From positions 62,001 to 126,000 of the forward strand of contig JAMKCH010058182.1 of the NCBI GenBank assembly GCA_023653785.1: DNA of 64,000 bases, written 5' to 3'. This stretch comes from Ophioderma brevispina (lineage: Eukaryota; Echinodermata; Ophiuroidea; Amphilepidida; Ophiodermatidae). Under the pieces are notes generated by a model that was given only the letters and a program-made list of their open reading frames with translations, was not told the origin of the DNA and did no database searches. Of this stretch, positions 47,161-59,699 are shown in pieces. The position numbers and the translations under genes were made by a program. The stretch's first letter is position 1. Each line of letters begins with the position of its first letter.

Positions 47161-47330
47161 ATGTCCATGGACCGGCCTGATAATACGCAGTCTGTGGGAT
47201 GGCTCGCCGTCTTTTTTGAAATTTATTTTTTTTGAGAGATATTTTGGTAATAAAAAAATTACATCGAATTATAAAAATGCTAAAATGTGAAAGTTGTCCG
47301 ACACTCCTAATCCTAGTATACGGTGTCGCA

Positions 47331-47668
47331 CGGACGCCAATTTTGCATGAAAATTTTAGTTTTGTCACATTTATTTCTAACTTGCAAAATTTCTTATAGT
47401 TTTGCAAAAATATTTGCAACAATATTTTATAGTTTTGCAAAATATTTCATAGTTTTTGCAAAATATTTCATAGTTTTTGCAAAAATATTTCATAGTTTTT
47501 GCAAAAATATTTCATAGTTTTTGCAAAAATATTTCATAGTTTTTGCAAAAATATTTTTTTGCAAAACTATAAAATATTGTTGCAATATTTTTTGCAAAAC
47601 TATAAGATCGTTTGGCAAAAGTAGAAATACATGTGCAAAACTAAAATTTTCATGCAAATTGGCGTCCG
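47331..47668. repeat. Foldback element with internal 22-23 bp tandem repeats
   Basis: Arms CGGACGCCAATTTTGCATGA...TTTTG (47,331-47,364) and the inverse at 47,636-47,668 enclose about five copies of ATTTCATAGTTTTTGCAAAAAT, followed by inverted TTGCAAAACTATAAAAT units. Confidence 0.85.
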
Positions 47669-47699
47669 TGGGACCCGTACTAGCATGAGGCATGATACG

Positions 47700-50100
47700 T
47701 CTACTTATGCTATTTTCGTGAGTTAAAATTTCACACCTTCATTATAAAAAGCGTAGTAGGGCACGCTTGATCTCTAAAACCTATTAAATTTGCTAACTGC
47801 CTGAAGTATTTAATATCATAATAGACAGTGTGTAGAGGAAGTAACCAGATACGGCCAAAGGGAGAAAGTTTGCCTCCAAAAAATATATCTGATGGGCTTT
47901 TGTTGTTTTTTGTCTCTTTCGTTACCTTTTTCAGGTATTTTGTTATAGAAAATTAACAAAACACCACGCTGATTTTTTTTTTTTATTCAGTGTTTGGCCT
48001 ACCTATGGCCAATTTTTCTGTAAATAATTTTTCTGACAATAAAAAATGGGCTCAAAATCAGGGTAAATAATACTTTGTCACCACACAGGGCCTTAGGCTT
48101 GCCCTAAAATGTTATGTTTAAAACATCCGAATCCACCGTAATTCGAATATACAAGGTATTGTTCAATTTACTTATTCAAATTAAAACAACTTTACAGTGC
48201 CTTGTAGGCCTTCTTTTTGTTCCAACATCGCGTACGAGTACTAGTAAAACTAACACTGCGAACGCTAATAACCGCCATACGCACAGTGCAATGACACATC
48301 ATTGGATATTACTATCCAATCAGATTAATTCTCAAACTCTAACTGTCCAAGCTCTAGCAAGACTTTGACTGGGATATTACTCAACTCTTTCGCAAATATG
48401 GCATAATTTTAAGGATTTAGTATTTTTGAAAATAATGCCTTATTAAGTCGTAGAAACGACAGCCTGTTTGCGCGAAAATAAACAGAATCAGTCACCTTTC
48501 CCACGACCTTTCGAACATTAGAAAATCCACTACCATGACTACCGATGCCTCCCATATTTTTTTCTCCCTTTCGATTTCGTAATATAGTCAGTTAACTTTG
48601 TTACAAACCATGTAATTCTAGTTCATTTTTTTTGTTTACGGTTCAATTTAGAGGTTTTGCTTTTTGCTGTAGACATGTTAGCATTGTCTTGATCACGGTA
48701 TTACTCCAGACCTATTTTATAATTCATTTCCCCCGAAACTGCATTTTACATTTTTTCATTTCTATCGGTTTCGTCATACGGAAGGGCAATAACCACAGAG
48801 TTTTTTGAATTATATCTTGAAACCTATACTTCAATTTGAGTTTTTTAACAAAAATCTGGCATATCGGTCAAGCTGTTTGATCTTAAGTGTGATATAGTCT
48901 ACCTAACAATAAGATCAACTTAAGTTGAGTACGGGTCATTCTATGTCCCTTTGCATTGCTGGTAGCCGCTAGGCACTTATAAGAGAGGTTTCGGGACAAT
49001 CTAAATAGGAGCGGGCGAGCTGCAGCATGTTGATTGAGACCTGGATGCCTCGATACGTATTTGATGAATAAACTTGAACTACACGGACTGAATTAGTTGT
49101 CAAATGAACTTATACAGGTGGAATGAGATAACATGTAATAGGAAAACATTAGGAAATGTTTTGATTGTACATGCCACTTACTATAAAAAGTAGTACCAGT
49201 ATAACGCACTCGCAGACCTGGTTTGGTACTTCGAAGCCGTCCTGAGGTTTGAAGATGAATGTTTATTAATAAAACAGCCTTTTGGCAAGTCTGATCTTTG
49301 TTACAGTGACTGATGTAATACAAAGTACAATCGAACTATAATTAGTTGATTACAGTTGTTTTTTTTAATATGAAATACTTTGTTAATTAGGCCTATACGA
49401 GTGAGGGAATGGTGTAACAAAATTGAATAACAAACCATTATTTTTTATTATTCAAATGTCTGGCTTTTAGTCTTTTATTCTATACAAAATTTCAAAATGC
49501 AAATTTTCAATGCAACACAAAATAACAAAATAGACAAAAGAAAAACAGGATTTTAAGTGCATATTATTTGTTTTTTGCCAAATGCAAAGTCTGTAAACCA
49601 ATTGTAACAATTTGGAACTTTACACTATGAGGTTAAAAACATGCTAATTTAACATGGGCTCGGTTCAGTAGCCTCGGTGGGCACATGTAACAATAGCTCT
49701 GACCATGCATGTTCTGCGTATCACAAGTCATAGGCTAAAATACAGGGGGTTTATTTGCTCAATATACTAGTGAATGCAAGCTATTGAAACATGCGCCATG
49801 GAAAGTGGAGTTTTATGCTCATAGGATATCATTGTTCGTCCTAGCTACCATAATTTATTTTCCTGATGTAGATGATTGGGCCATCTATGTAATGTACAAA
49901 TGGCCAGTGTCAAAAATTCAGTTGCTTAGATTTTCCTAAAACACAATTAAACACATTATGTATCAACAGGTATATGAACCATAAAACCAATTCCATGCCA
50001 AGGAAATAAAACGAATATTCAGTGGTGCGTCCTCTTTTTTGACGTATTAGAAGGTGATATTTCCAAAATATTTAGAGGAAGTTTACAATCTAATTGCCTT
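47700..50100. other. AT-rich stretch; possible retroelement 3' end
   Basis: No supported exon. Around 48,970-49,081 a less AT-rich segment ends in TTTGATGAATAAACTTGAAC, which contains AATAAA at 49,067 and resembles 3' ends of invertebrate retroelements (plus strand). Confidence 0.35.
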
Positions 50101-50112
50101 TGTGAAAGATGA

Positions 50113-50292
50113 ACTGGAATTCCTTAAAAGTTGACTGCATTCCCGGTTGAGTGTACTAATAATGATTAAAAAATAAAAAACACTAAATTGAGTAGAAATT
50201 TGATCCCCAAATCAGTGTTGATTATGATTCATAACAATTGGTTTTTTTAAATGGTAGGAGGAAAATGCAGTGACCTCTAAAGGAATTTAAAA
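50113..50292. repeat. Small foldback, ACTGCATTCCCGG type
   Basis: AATTCCTTAAAAGTTGACTGCATTCCCGG at the left and AAAATGCAGTGACCTCTAAAGGAATT at the right form imperfect inverted ends. Confidence 0.6.
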
Positions 50293-50342
50293 TAAAAATC
50301 TCATTAGATATTGTTCGAGATTTAGAATCATTTTAAAAGCAG

Positions 50343-50872
50343 GTTAGCACATTTTTGAAGAGCACCCCCAATTTTCAAAATTGATTATTTTTGGCACAGT
50401 TACGTTGGTGATTGTCTAGGGAGGAACTATACCTGCCAACGAGCATACTAAAAATGCGTATTTATCATTAAAATAAAGCGATTTTGTAATAAGAATTGGA
50501 TCCCAGATGGACTTAACGGCAGAGCGGAAATGCTACGTTATGTTCCGTCCATGATGAAATTAGTGCCACCCGAGAAAAATAAACCTAATTGATTTACTGA
50601 ACCAATTAAAATAACAAATAGGATGCAGAGTAGACACGTCATGGAGCTTTTACCGGTTATTTCCCAGGACGGCCGTTTCCAGCAGCAGCCGTTGAATTCT
50701 TATCGGGATCCCGATAATTAATTATTCTAATTACAAAATTCCTCGTTTGTGACACGACATTCCTCTCCACGAGTTTAACCATTCAACAGATCTGGTCATA
50801 GCCAGTTACCAATGCAACTTGTTGTAAAAAATTCATTTTTTGAAAATTGGGGGCGCTCTTCAAAACAATGGC
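50343..50872 (-). mobile_element. Non-autonomous TIR element, copy B
   Basis: Inverted relative of 30,921-31,431. Its ends TTAGCACATTTTTGAAGAGC and GGGGGCGCTCTTCAAAACAA flank shared interior blocks (GGATCCCAGATGGACTTAAC, GGAACTATACCTGCCAACGA). Confidence 0.75.
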
Positions 50873-51733
50873 CTTAATATTGCTTTAAATAGGTTTAAAA
50901 TGTGAGGTGATAAGCGAGTACGATTTCAAACATATGGTTTCATCCACATTGTTATAACATTAACCCATGTTGACTCATTTGTTTTGTGTTTATTCAAAAG
51001 CAATGTAATTATTGTTTTTATTGTCAACAGAGAACCAAAGCAATTTCATGGGGAAAAAGTAATGAAATTCGCCTTGTTGGTTTATATCTTTGTGGTGCAC
51101 GAAAGATATTAATTTATTGTATCTAGAGAGAATTTATAATAAGGTGAACAGATATTTCTTTAGTGGCAACTGCATTCCGCGAGTGTATATATGTAACGAT
51201 TTGTCACGAAACACATAATAATTTAGTGTTTTTAATACTATTATTATAAAGGGAATTACTCGGCCTGAATCCTCAGAATAAGTGATCCATGGTGACCCCA
51301 CTAAAGAAGTATTGCAGGTCACATTACAAAATATGAACCCTTTCTTAGGAAATATACCAACGATATTTTTATGTTTTTGGGCATTGAATTTGTTCATAGT
51401 TCCTGTTGAAGGTTTTAATAAAGTAGTACTTCATGATTTAGTAAAGTTGTATAAAAACATTGTCCGATATTCAAACCGTTAAACACCGTATACGTGGTAG
51501 GAGACTACTAAACATATTGTATTTAGCAGTTCCAAAATTGGGGGGACAAATTGTGTTTTTGTTTCATTTTTTTTCAAAAAATGAAAAACATTTTTGGAAT
51601 CAAGGAGTTAACAGACCATTAAATCATTGGCATGTCAAAATAATGAATACATTTTTATTCACTGGGGCACCAACAGGTGATAATTAAAAAAATAGTAAGT
51701 ATTGTGTCTAATTGTGAAAAGTGAGCTTAAATA

Positions 51734-51935
51734 TTCCTAATGGTTCACTGCATTCCCGGATTCGAGCGGTAAACCTTTGCCATTATCTCGAAGATAATAA
51801 TAAATACTTTTAAAAGTAATGAAATTAGGTTAAAAGCACACACATTAGCAAAATAATTAGTTTGCATTATTATTATTCTTGATAAATTGTTAAATATAAC
51901 ACTCCCCGGAATGCAGCGACCCTAAGGTATCTCAT
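51734..51935. repeat. Small foldback, ACTGCATTCCCGG type, second locus
   Basis: CCTAATGGTTCACTGCATTCCCGG near 51,738-51,761 is matched inverted by CCCCGGAATGCAGCGACCCTAAGG at 51,904-51,927. Confidence 0.65.
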
Positions 51936-52276
51936 TTCGCATTATGTACGAATTTCTGATAATGAAAATACACTTAATTGTATAAGGTCTTGCACCCCCC
52001 CCCCCCTCTGAAAACCACTTGCCGGTGTGAAAAATATGAACATTGATTTGTAATGTCAAAAAATGCCTCTATTGAGTCGGGTCGCTTCACGAAAACAAAT
52101 AATTCACAGTAAGTTTAAAATTTCTGTTTATAATACTTTAAACTGTTTTCATCACGGCGACATTGTTCTGCCCGTCAAAATAGTCAGACGCACCAATTGG
52201 TTTTGTCTTATGCTGTCCCTGACTAGAGTTCTCTTTGCCAGTAAAACAAAAACCGTTTCATTGCTTTTTAGTAAAA

Positions 52277-52307
52277 CCAATGTCGACATTGGACAATGTC
52301 GACATTG
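52277..52307. repeat. Perfect 16 bp palindrome with a partial repeat
   Basis: CCAATGTCGACATTGG is followed at once by ACAATGTCGACATTG. A possible dimer-binding site, but nothing around it supports that. Confidence 0.5.
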
Positions 52308-52319
52308 AAAATGTTAATG

Positions 52320-55300
52320 CTATAAACACTAGGCAGGGTATTCATACAGTCATATTAAGGTATGGGAGGTCACTTATTGATTATGTGCATCCGATTATCG
52401 ATGAGTAATTTAAATGCTAGGCTTAACTGTTTATGGGCATGTTTAGTTGTTTAAAAAATCAAAGAGACAAACAAATCAAAATAAAAAAAAGACAATCAAA
52501 AACAAAAATAAAAACAAATTAAAACTAAACAGAAAACCAAAATTATTTTGTACATATTTTATGAGGAAACAATATTTTATTATGACATGAGAATTATTAC
52601 ATAATAAATCTCCACCTGGAAGAACCGTTTCGTAGTTCGACTAGCTTCGACAGCAATGTTGGTGTTTCCTGTCTACGGACGGGATCTTCTTGTAATCAAA
52701 AGAATAAAGTAATAATTTATGTTGTGACCTGAGGCATAAGAAGGTTATCCCAGATTGGATTCTGGTCGAATCCTTTATCACGAATCAGTTTGGGATTTGT
52801 TGTCTCCGAAACTCTCCTTGAGAATTATTTTGGCTCACACTCCAAAAACGTGTAAAATTTTCCCAGTCTAATCTGGCTACCCTTGCTCCTAATATGACAC
52901 AGGGCGCGAACAATTTACTTGTTCCGCCTCCTGATTTGCAAAAATTGGTTGCTTTGGTTTGGAGAAGCCATCTTGATTTCAAATGGCCGCCACTCCAATG
53001 CAGATATCCGTATGTCGGTCATGAAAACACAGGTGGCCTTATACTCATGCATTTAAGTCATTTAATCTAATAAAATGGAAAGCCTGCTAATACAATCCAA
53101 AACATTTAATTAGAGTGAAATCGTTTTTAATTGTTTGCACAAACGTTGTGTTGACGTAATGCGATAGCTTTAAAACGTTAAGGCATGTTCCAATTACAAC
53201 ATTTAATTTAAAAATGATAGTTTAATTGTTTGGCCACACTATCGAAGTATCTTTTCTAATGCAATTTTTACTTTTTTTTAATTTTAAATGTTGTTTTTTT
53301 ATTTTCGTACTCAGTACTTTTTCTTTGTCTCAAAAGTTGGGGACCAGCGATACCTAAACAACACCTCACCAATCAGTATTCCACAAAAGTATGCAGTTAC
53401 TGTGGGTTGTTATTCGTAGAAAAGCTATGGTTAGACTAGACTAGCACGGCGACAATTAAGTTCTAGTGAAGTTATTTTGGTTGATGTGTTGTGGATGTTT
53501 GAGCACATTAAGCGGATACAAATATTGTGTAGATTGTCGATGGTGGATCTAGTGACAATTTCCTTCCTGCCATTGGGCATTTTATCTTCATTGCCGACCA
53601 GTGCTAGCAAAATGCGGGATGACACTGGTTGGAGTTCCAATTAAATTCACAGTTCGGTGCAGGTGAACCTTTACGATTTTTTTTTTTGAATACTAGGTTT
53701 TGCCAGAAATTTCGTAGGTCATGCAAAGGCTATCAGGATCATACAAATAAAAAAAGAAAAAGTGGCATTAAAAAAAAAAAATATTGGGGGTATTTTTTTA
53801 ATTGTGTGAGTATTTTTATGCGTCTGAAATAAAAAGCGGCGCGGTACATTGAAGTGGCAGAGGTCATAGATTAAAAAAAAACCATTGCTTTCAGCTCAAA
53901 GAAGCTGAAAACAGTTTTATCCTATAAACCATAAAGTTGTATCGGCTGAATTAATCACCTATCGTTACCAGTCTCCAAATAATTTTTCTTGCATAAAACA
54001 ATTATGGATGGATATGTTACTGGTGGTGTTTTTAAGAAAAGTTTCTGTTAAATACTAATAGTAACTTCGTCTTCTTATGTCCACAAATTTTTTTCACCTG
54101 CAGTATATTGCAGCCACAACGATTACAAAAACGGAGGCGGGTGTGAAAATTATCGGTTAAGGTCCGTAGATGAACATAAATTAATTGGCATACCCGGGGT
54201 GACACCCCCCGCACACACACACACAACACAAACACCAACACACAACACACAACAGCCCAACTGGTGTCGGCACATCGCGGTTCAGCACATTGTAGTGCTT
54301 AGCCAAAAAAACATAAGACACAATGTGAAAGCACTTCCACAAATTAGAATTTGCTGGGTGTTTAACATTTTGTAAAAAAAGGGAGGAGTAACTATATATT
54401 TTTTCTTGAAGCTTACTTCTCTCGAAAGCTAAGGATGCTGACACATTACTGCCAGCATTTTATCAAACTTGAAAAACATGCAGTCATAGGTCACAGACCA
54501 TTGCCTTGTATAATTTGGTAATCCCCGGCTAATCAACCTTCATCCTCTCAGAGCAGAAATCTAATTTCCAGCTGAAGTAAAATACAATGAAGTTTTCAAT
54601 GGTGTCAAAAACATCCTAGATTAGGAAACACTAATTCCGGGCAAATATGTCAACACCGTGATGTCTGTGACATTTGAATTGAAGTAAACTCTTGGCCGGT
54701 GTAGTTTTTAAAGAATGTAACATTCCATTTTTTTTTCAAATATTTGGGACGTGATTTCAGTAAGAGACTTTGCCTTAATTACCAAATTTCATTTAATTTC
54801 TATAAGCCTTATACTCCATGCGTGCGCACTCGTGAGCGATTGGCGTGCGCAATACAGGAGTCTGAACCAAGATCCAGTGTGATAATTCAAAACAATTGAA
54901 ACCCCCAGCTCAAAATATGGAGACATCCTAATTATACTAGAAAAAATCAATTTTTAACTTGAAATCCTACCATTCTAAAACCCCCCTGTACATACCTCTG
55001 AAAGTTTTGAAATACGGTTTCCAAATCGTAAGCCTTGCATGTGAATGATACATTGAATTGCCAGTATTCTCAGTATCACAGCAGGCTATCAAATCAAGAT
55101 GTTTTCAGGATTTGTTTCCTGATTTCAGAATTGCTGTTTAGTTTTAAAACAAAATTCCGACATTTTTATTAAATTCAAAAAGCCCAATTTATGACATGTT
55201 ATATTATGATCCTATTTCCTTCCCACATGTACATGTCCTTTAGCTTTTGTGGAAATTGTTTTAAAATTAGCTAAGTCACAATTACATCCATTTTCAGGAA

Positions 55301-55600
55301 TTTTCAATTAGAGCTGCATGTACGCAGTCTGAGCAGTATTCAAGATAATAACTAATATCAAGAGTAATTTTAGCTTGGCTGTCTTAATGTATTTGTTCAG
55401 AAAATAGCTATACAGCTATATGCAAACTGATATCGGCTACCCAGAATGCGAGTCTGTCTTGAGCATGATCTCTTTAAAACATAAGTAACTCTTTTACAAC
55501 TACGAATTAAATCAACCTAAATTAATCCTGCATGGTGCATCTGCATTTGCCGTGGACCTTGTTTACTGAATATCAATCAATTGATCAGATTCTAATTAGC
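52320..55600. other. AT-rich stretch without recognisable genes
   Basis: Contains homopolymer runs, a CA repeat (54,212-54,252) and a TGGCCGCCA motif at 52,983. A minus-strand open frame at 53,431-53,640 ends in protein-like text (KITSLELNCRRASLV), but family and start are unclear. Confidence 0.35.
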
Positions 55601-55649
55601 TTCTTGAAATACATGCCAACACCAGTGCACACAAGCATTTTAGACTACG

Positions 55650-55815
55650 GCTACCATGACCCCCTGCCCCCCGGGGATTTTTTTTTTTTTTTTGGAGACA
55701 ACCATTTTTTTGAATATTATACCATAAGCAACTGAAATTAGGTTGTCTGCAAAAATCCCCGACCCTGGGTAAACGGTGGGGCCGCTTTTTTTTTTTCAAA
55801 TGGCTGCCAAAGCAA
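55650..55815 (+). repeat. CCCCGGGGATT...GGCTGCCA repeat, copy 1
   Basis: CCCCCCGGGGATTTT, AGGTTGTCTGCAAAAATCCC and CAAATGGCTGCCA occur inverted and in order at 59,055-59,210. Confidence 0.6.
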
Positions 55816-56478
55816 CACCGCAACCCCCCCGCAAACCCCTCTAATGGAGAGAAGTACCAACATCCCTAGCACAGCACAGGAAACATCCCGGCCACTGATT
55901 TGGGACCAATATGATAGCTATGGTCCTCCCTCTTTCCATTGTTTACCAAATGAGTACCAACAGCTTATCAATTACGTCAACAATAACCGTCAAAAGTTCG
56001 CATGGTCGCAAAAGTTGTCATTTTTCCATAGACCACAGCGGGAAAATTCAATTTTTCGCCAAAAATTTAGGAATGATCCAATTTTCATGCGTTTTTGGCT
56101 CTACTTTATGGAAAAGGACTATTTTATAAAATGAGAGCATTTAGGTGCTATCAAAATAATGTTTTTGAGTCGCTACAATTGCGAAATCAGTACATGTATT
56201 TTTCATACTTTCCATCAACATATGACATCATAGGGACGTCATAATGGGGAATGTTGGTACTTTTTTTGATACCAATTGAAAGAAGCACTCTAGCTACCCG
56301 GTGTACCAAATTTACAGAACGGATGTTCAGTACACGAAAATCAACGGGGGGGGGTGGTCGGGGATTTTGTTACAAAAATTGCTGAGGTTAGAAGACAGGG
56401 TTTAACATCAAACGTGACAATTATACGCTGTTCTGCCTAAGCCTTAAGATCGACTTGGTGTGCCAGAGCACTCGTATG

Positions 56479-56611
56479 AGAGATTTGTTGAGGAGCACAT
56501 CCAGAGAGCCACCATATATCAAAGCCCTGATTTGGTGCGAGGCAGATGTGGCAGAGCCAGAATTTCCTCCACCAGATGATCATGGTTGGAAGTTAATGAT
56601 GGTGCACTAGA
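56479..56611 (+). other. Short protein-like ORF fragment, unidentified
   Basis: ATG to TAG open frame with PPYIKALIWCEADVAEPE and then FPPPDDHGWKL. The order P.Y..A..W.....P..P.P.DHGW recalls a segment of a repetitive, uncharacterised animal ORF, but this is from memory and was not verified. Stops follow immediately downstream. Confidence 0.3.
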
Positions 56612-57059
56612 TACAAGTGGCCATCAGGAGAGTTGATGCAAAGAGTTTTCTGACCTAATAGTATAGCGAAGAATAATCTGAACAGAAAGACAATTAAGAC
56701 ATGACTCAAGAAGAGGAGGATGAAGAGAAGAATAATTTGAAAATCAAAGGTGCTGCATTTAAGCGCGTATACCAAGGAAACAACATTTCTTAAAAGATCG
56801 CCAATTGACAATACAAATGATTATTAACATTGGAAATTCTTCTTAAGCATTCCAAACACGTGGTTCTAAAATATGATCCAGGCAGAGGTGGGTACAATGT
56901 CTGCTGCTTCACTGATTCTGCGAGGTCCTTATCTGTGCATTGTTGCCCCAACAGTGGGCAGACCAAGAGTGCTCCAGTGTCTGAATGCTTCCACAGTAGA
57001 CCACTTCTGTCAGGAAACCTTTGATCGGCGATTCTAGGACCTCCGCAAATCAGCTGATA

Positions 57060-58580
57060 CACCGCCACTCAGCCCACTAGAAGCCAGCCCCAGGTGGAAG
57101 ATGCTCACCCGGCTCAATACCAATAGATTCCACTTGGTTTGAACAGCAAGTCTTCTTTCCAACAAGCCAACTCCCCCAACTCCTAGATAACTATTCAAAG
57201 ACCGACTATGCCTAAGACACTAACCACCCCGCCCGACCTAAAGGCGTCCACAGACGCCCCTGTCCAAGCACAGGGCGCTCCATACCAGTTACTTGGCAGC
57301 TAGCTCATGCCTGCTTACGCTTTCTGCATGTATAATAAGTTGTCCGCTGGAGCTGTCCGAAGACAAACCCACCGCAGAGCAAGCCGTCAGGAGGGGCGTC
57401 CAACTAATGGTGGTCAAGCTTCTGTGGGGCTGACCCCCTCCCATACAGGGCAATCATACGGGTCCACACATGACAGCACAGGGCAAGCGCCGTTGATCTC
57501 AGGGCACACTGCATACAGGGGTAATGGGAAAAGCCCCTTGTGGGGTTAAGGGGCAGAGACCCCGGGAAGCTCTTGAGTTTAACATGTTGAGTGCCCCTTT
57601 TCGGAGAAGGGGTATGTCCTTATCTTGAACCCAGATGGAACTATGTTGAACGTTTGCGGGGGCCATGTGAGAGCCCCCAGAAGCTCTTTGGTTTTAGCAA
57701 TGTTCGTCAGCGCATTCCGAGAGCTCTCGGTTATCTCACAACCATGAAGCTGATGAACTATACAGCCCCTGGTGGGTCCAGGGTTCGGAGCCCGTGGAAT
57801 CTCTGAGTAAATAGCATGGTTTTGAGGTGCCTTCGAGAGAATCTTTAGTTATCTCATTATCTTGAAAGTGGATGAACTATACTGCCTGTTCAAAACAACA
57901 AAAATCACAACAACAGGTATTTTTTATTTTATTTTTCCAAACATCATTTCAGCGATCAGCCCCTCTGAGGTGGTGTCCGGGTAGGTGCCCCCTCCCCCTT
58001 GCCCCCCCCTAGCTACGCTACGGAACGACGACGACGACGACGCACTGCTTCCGATGTTGGGTCTATAAGAGAAGTGCAGTCCAATGTGACGCCTAAGTAA
58101 ACAATGACTATCACGTGCAACCCAGGGGGCGCCTCCAGACCAGGTCATTCAAGGTGACGCCTGGCACCGCCCAGCAAGACGGAAAGCATCACACCAACCT
58201 GTTCCCCGGATGGCCTTGCGGTGCGCTGATGGCTCTCCTCACAATAAGGGGCCAGCTCATCTAAAGGCCCTTTGAGTCCCCCTTTGACATCTGCAATCAT
58301 GTGTGCGCCAATTCCACGATTGTCTTTCCAGACAAACGACAGGCTCCCGCATTCTCCGGCCGGTCGCCGGCACAGATGGCCGAACAAGAGAGGCATAAGC
58401 ACGCTCCCCCGGGGCTCCCTCCCTGAGCCCACATAGACTACAACCAACCACCTGTTGCCAAGTAACGTTTTAGTAATTTCTTACAACAACAACGTATGTG
58501 GCGCGTTTGGCTACGGGGGGACGTCGCTTGCGGCGCGTACACTCTTGCCTGAAGCTCCTCGCAAGCAGGCGTATTAAGAA
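57060..58580. other. GC-rich patch with diverged tandem units and a hAT-like end
   Basis: Clearly richer in G+C than its surroundings. Between 57,560 and 57,900 a unit with a GAGAGCTCT/CTTTAGTTATCTCA-type start and GATGAACTATAC end repeats about three times. Near 58,005-58,023 CCCCCCCTAGCTACGCTACGG looks like a right hAT end, like those at 26,459 and 33,706; its left end was not located. GACGACGACGACGACG lies at 58,027. No host exon could be supported. Confidence 0.45.
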
Positions 58581-59054
58581 ACTTGTTGTCACACATAGTA
58601 ACACATACACGTCAATACATCAAGACTCAAGAACCATGGTTATGCGGTTTCAAGGTGATCAAGTGATTAAGGAGGCGTTGTTGTGCTCTAGTGTATAGTA
58701 AGTCATAGAACCATTTTTTACATAAAGCTCCCTCTATATATACACTTGAAAGTCTAACTTCTATACATTGTTCATGTTTACTTTACCTCGAAACTATCCC
58801 CAGGTGCATGAACAAAGTAATAATTTGGTGACACTGGCATTTGTTACCTTAAAGAAAAGAGGCATTAATTGGTAAACACGGTGTTTCATCATTGTTTTGG
58901 TGGCCATTTTGAAATATGACGCCCTCTAGAGGCAGGTTCAGCATGCCAAAAGGTGTTCATCTATTCCTTGGTGTGTTTGGGTGCGACTAAGTAAGTCACA
59001 TAGTGCATGAATTGGGATCAAAAATTAAGATGATATGATCAAAAAAAAGGGCAT

Positions 59055-59210
59055 TGAAGTTGAATATTGGCTGCCATTTTGAAAAAAGCCCCTCACTCTT
59101 TAACCCAGGATGGGATTTTTGCAGACAACCTAGATTTGATAGCTAATGATAAGGTTCCAAAAAATAGTGGTCTCCAACAATCCCCGGGGGGTGCAGGCTT
59201 TCGGTTAGTG
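59055..59210 (-). repeat. CCCCGGGGATT...GGCTGCCA repeat, copy 2 (inverted)
   Basis: TGGCTGCCATTTTG, GGGATTTTTGCAGACAACCT and AATCCCCGGGGGGTGC match the complement of copy 1. Confidence 0.6.
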
Positions 59211-59302
59211 TGCTCATGACTATTTTATATCAATAATCTCTGAATACTGCATAATGGTACAGACCTACAGCCTGGGCATTTACACTCAACAACTGCTTTG
59301 AT

Positions 59303-59520
59303 CAGTGGCGAAACAGCGGGGGGGGGGCATGGGGGGCCACGTTGCCCCCCCCCCCCCGACGACTTTGGGCCAGGGAAAAAATTGAAAAATCATTGCTAAA
59401 TCAGTCGTTTTGTAGCCCTCTGACATGGAAAATGGGCCTTTTGACCCCCCCCACCCCGAGAGGGAAATTTCCCAAGACTGGGAAATTGCCCCCTCAGAGC
59501 GGGCAGGCCGTTACGCCAAT
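59303..59520. mobile_element. hAT-like MITE with imperfect 8 bp TSD
   Basis: CAGTGGCGAAACAG at the left and GGCCGTTACGCCAAT at the right, flanked by GCTTTGAT (59,295-59,302) and GCTTTTAT (59,521-59,528). Interior with long G and C runs. Confidence 0.7.
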
Positions 59521-59699
59521 GCTTTTATAGTAAAGCAAAGTATAACAATTACACTTCATCAAAAGAGTTTAACTGGTGTTTTTGTCAATCATTTGGAGAG
59601 CTTTAAATTCAGTCAATTGGGACCAAAACACTGCTGTAAATTGGGGGGAACACCTGAGTGGTTTCACACAGAGCTCACCGTACTCATGTTCTCACTGCA

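Noticed and set aside
58145..58447. Minus-strand frame with GSVLMPLLF, considered as an RT GVPQGSVLGPLLF motif
   Set aside because: No YADD or other RT block follows, so the resemblance is probably chance.
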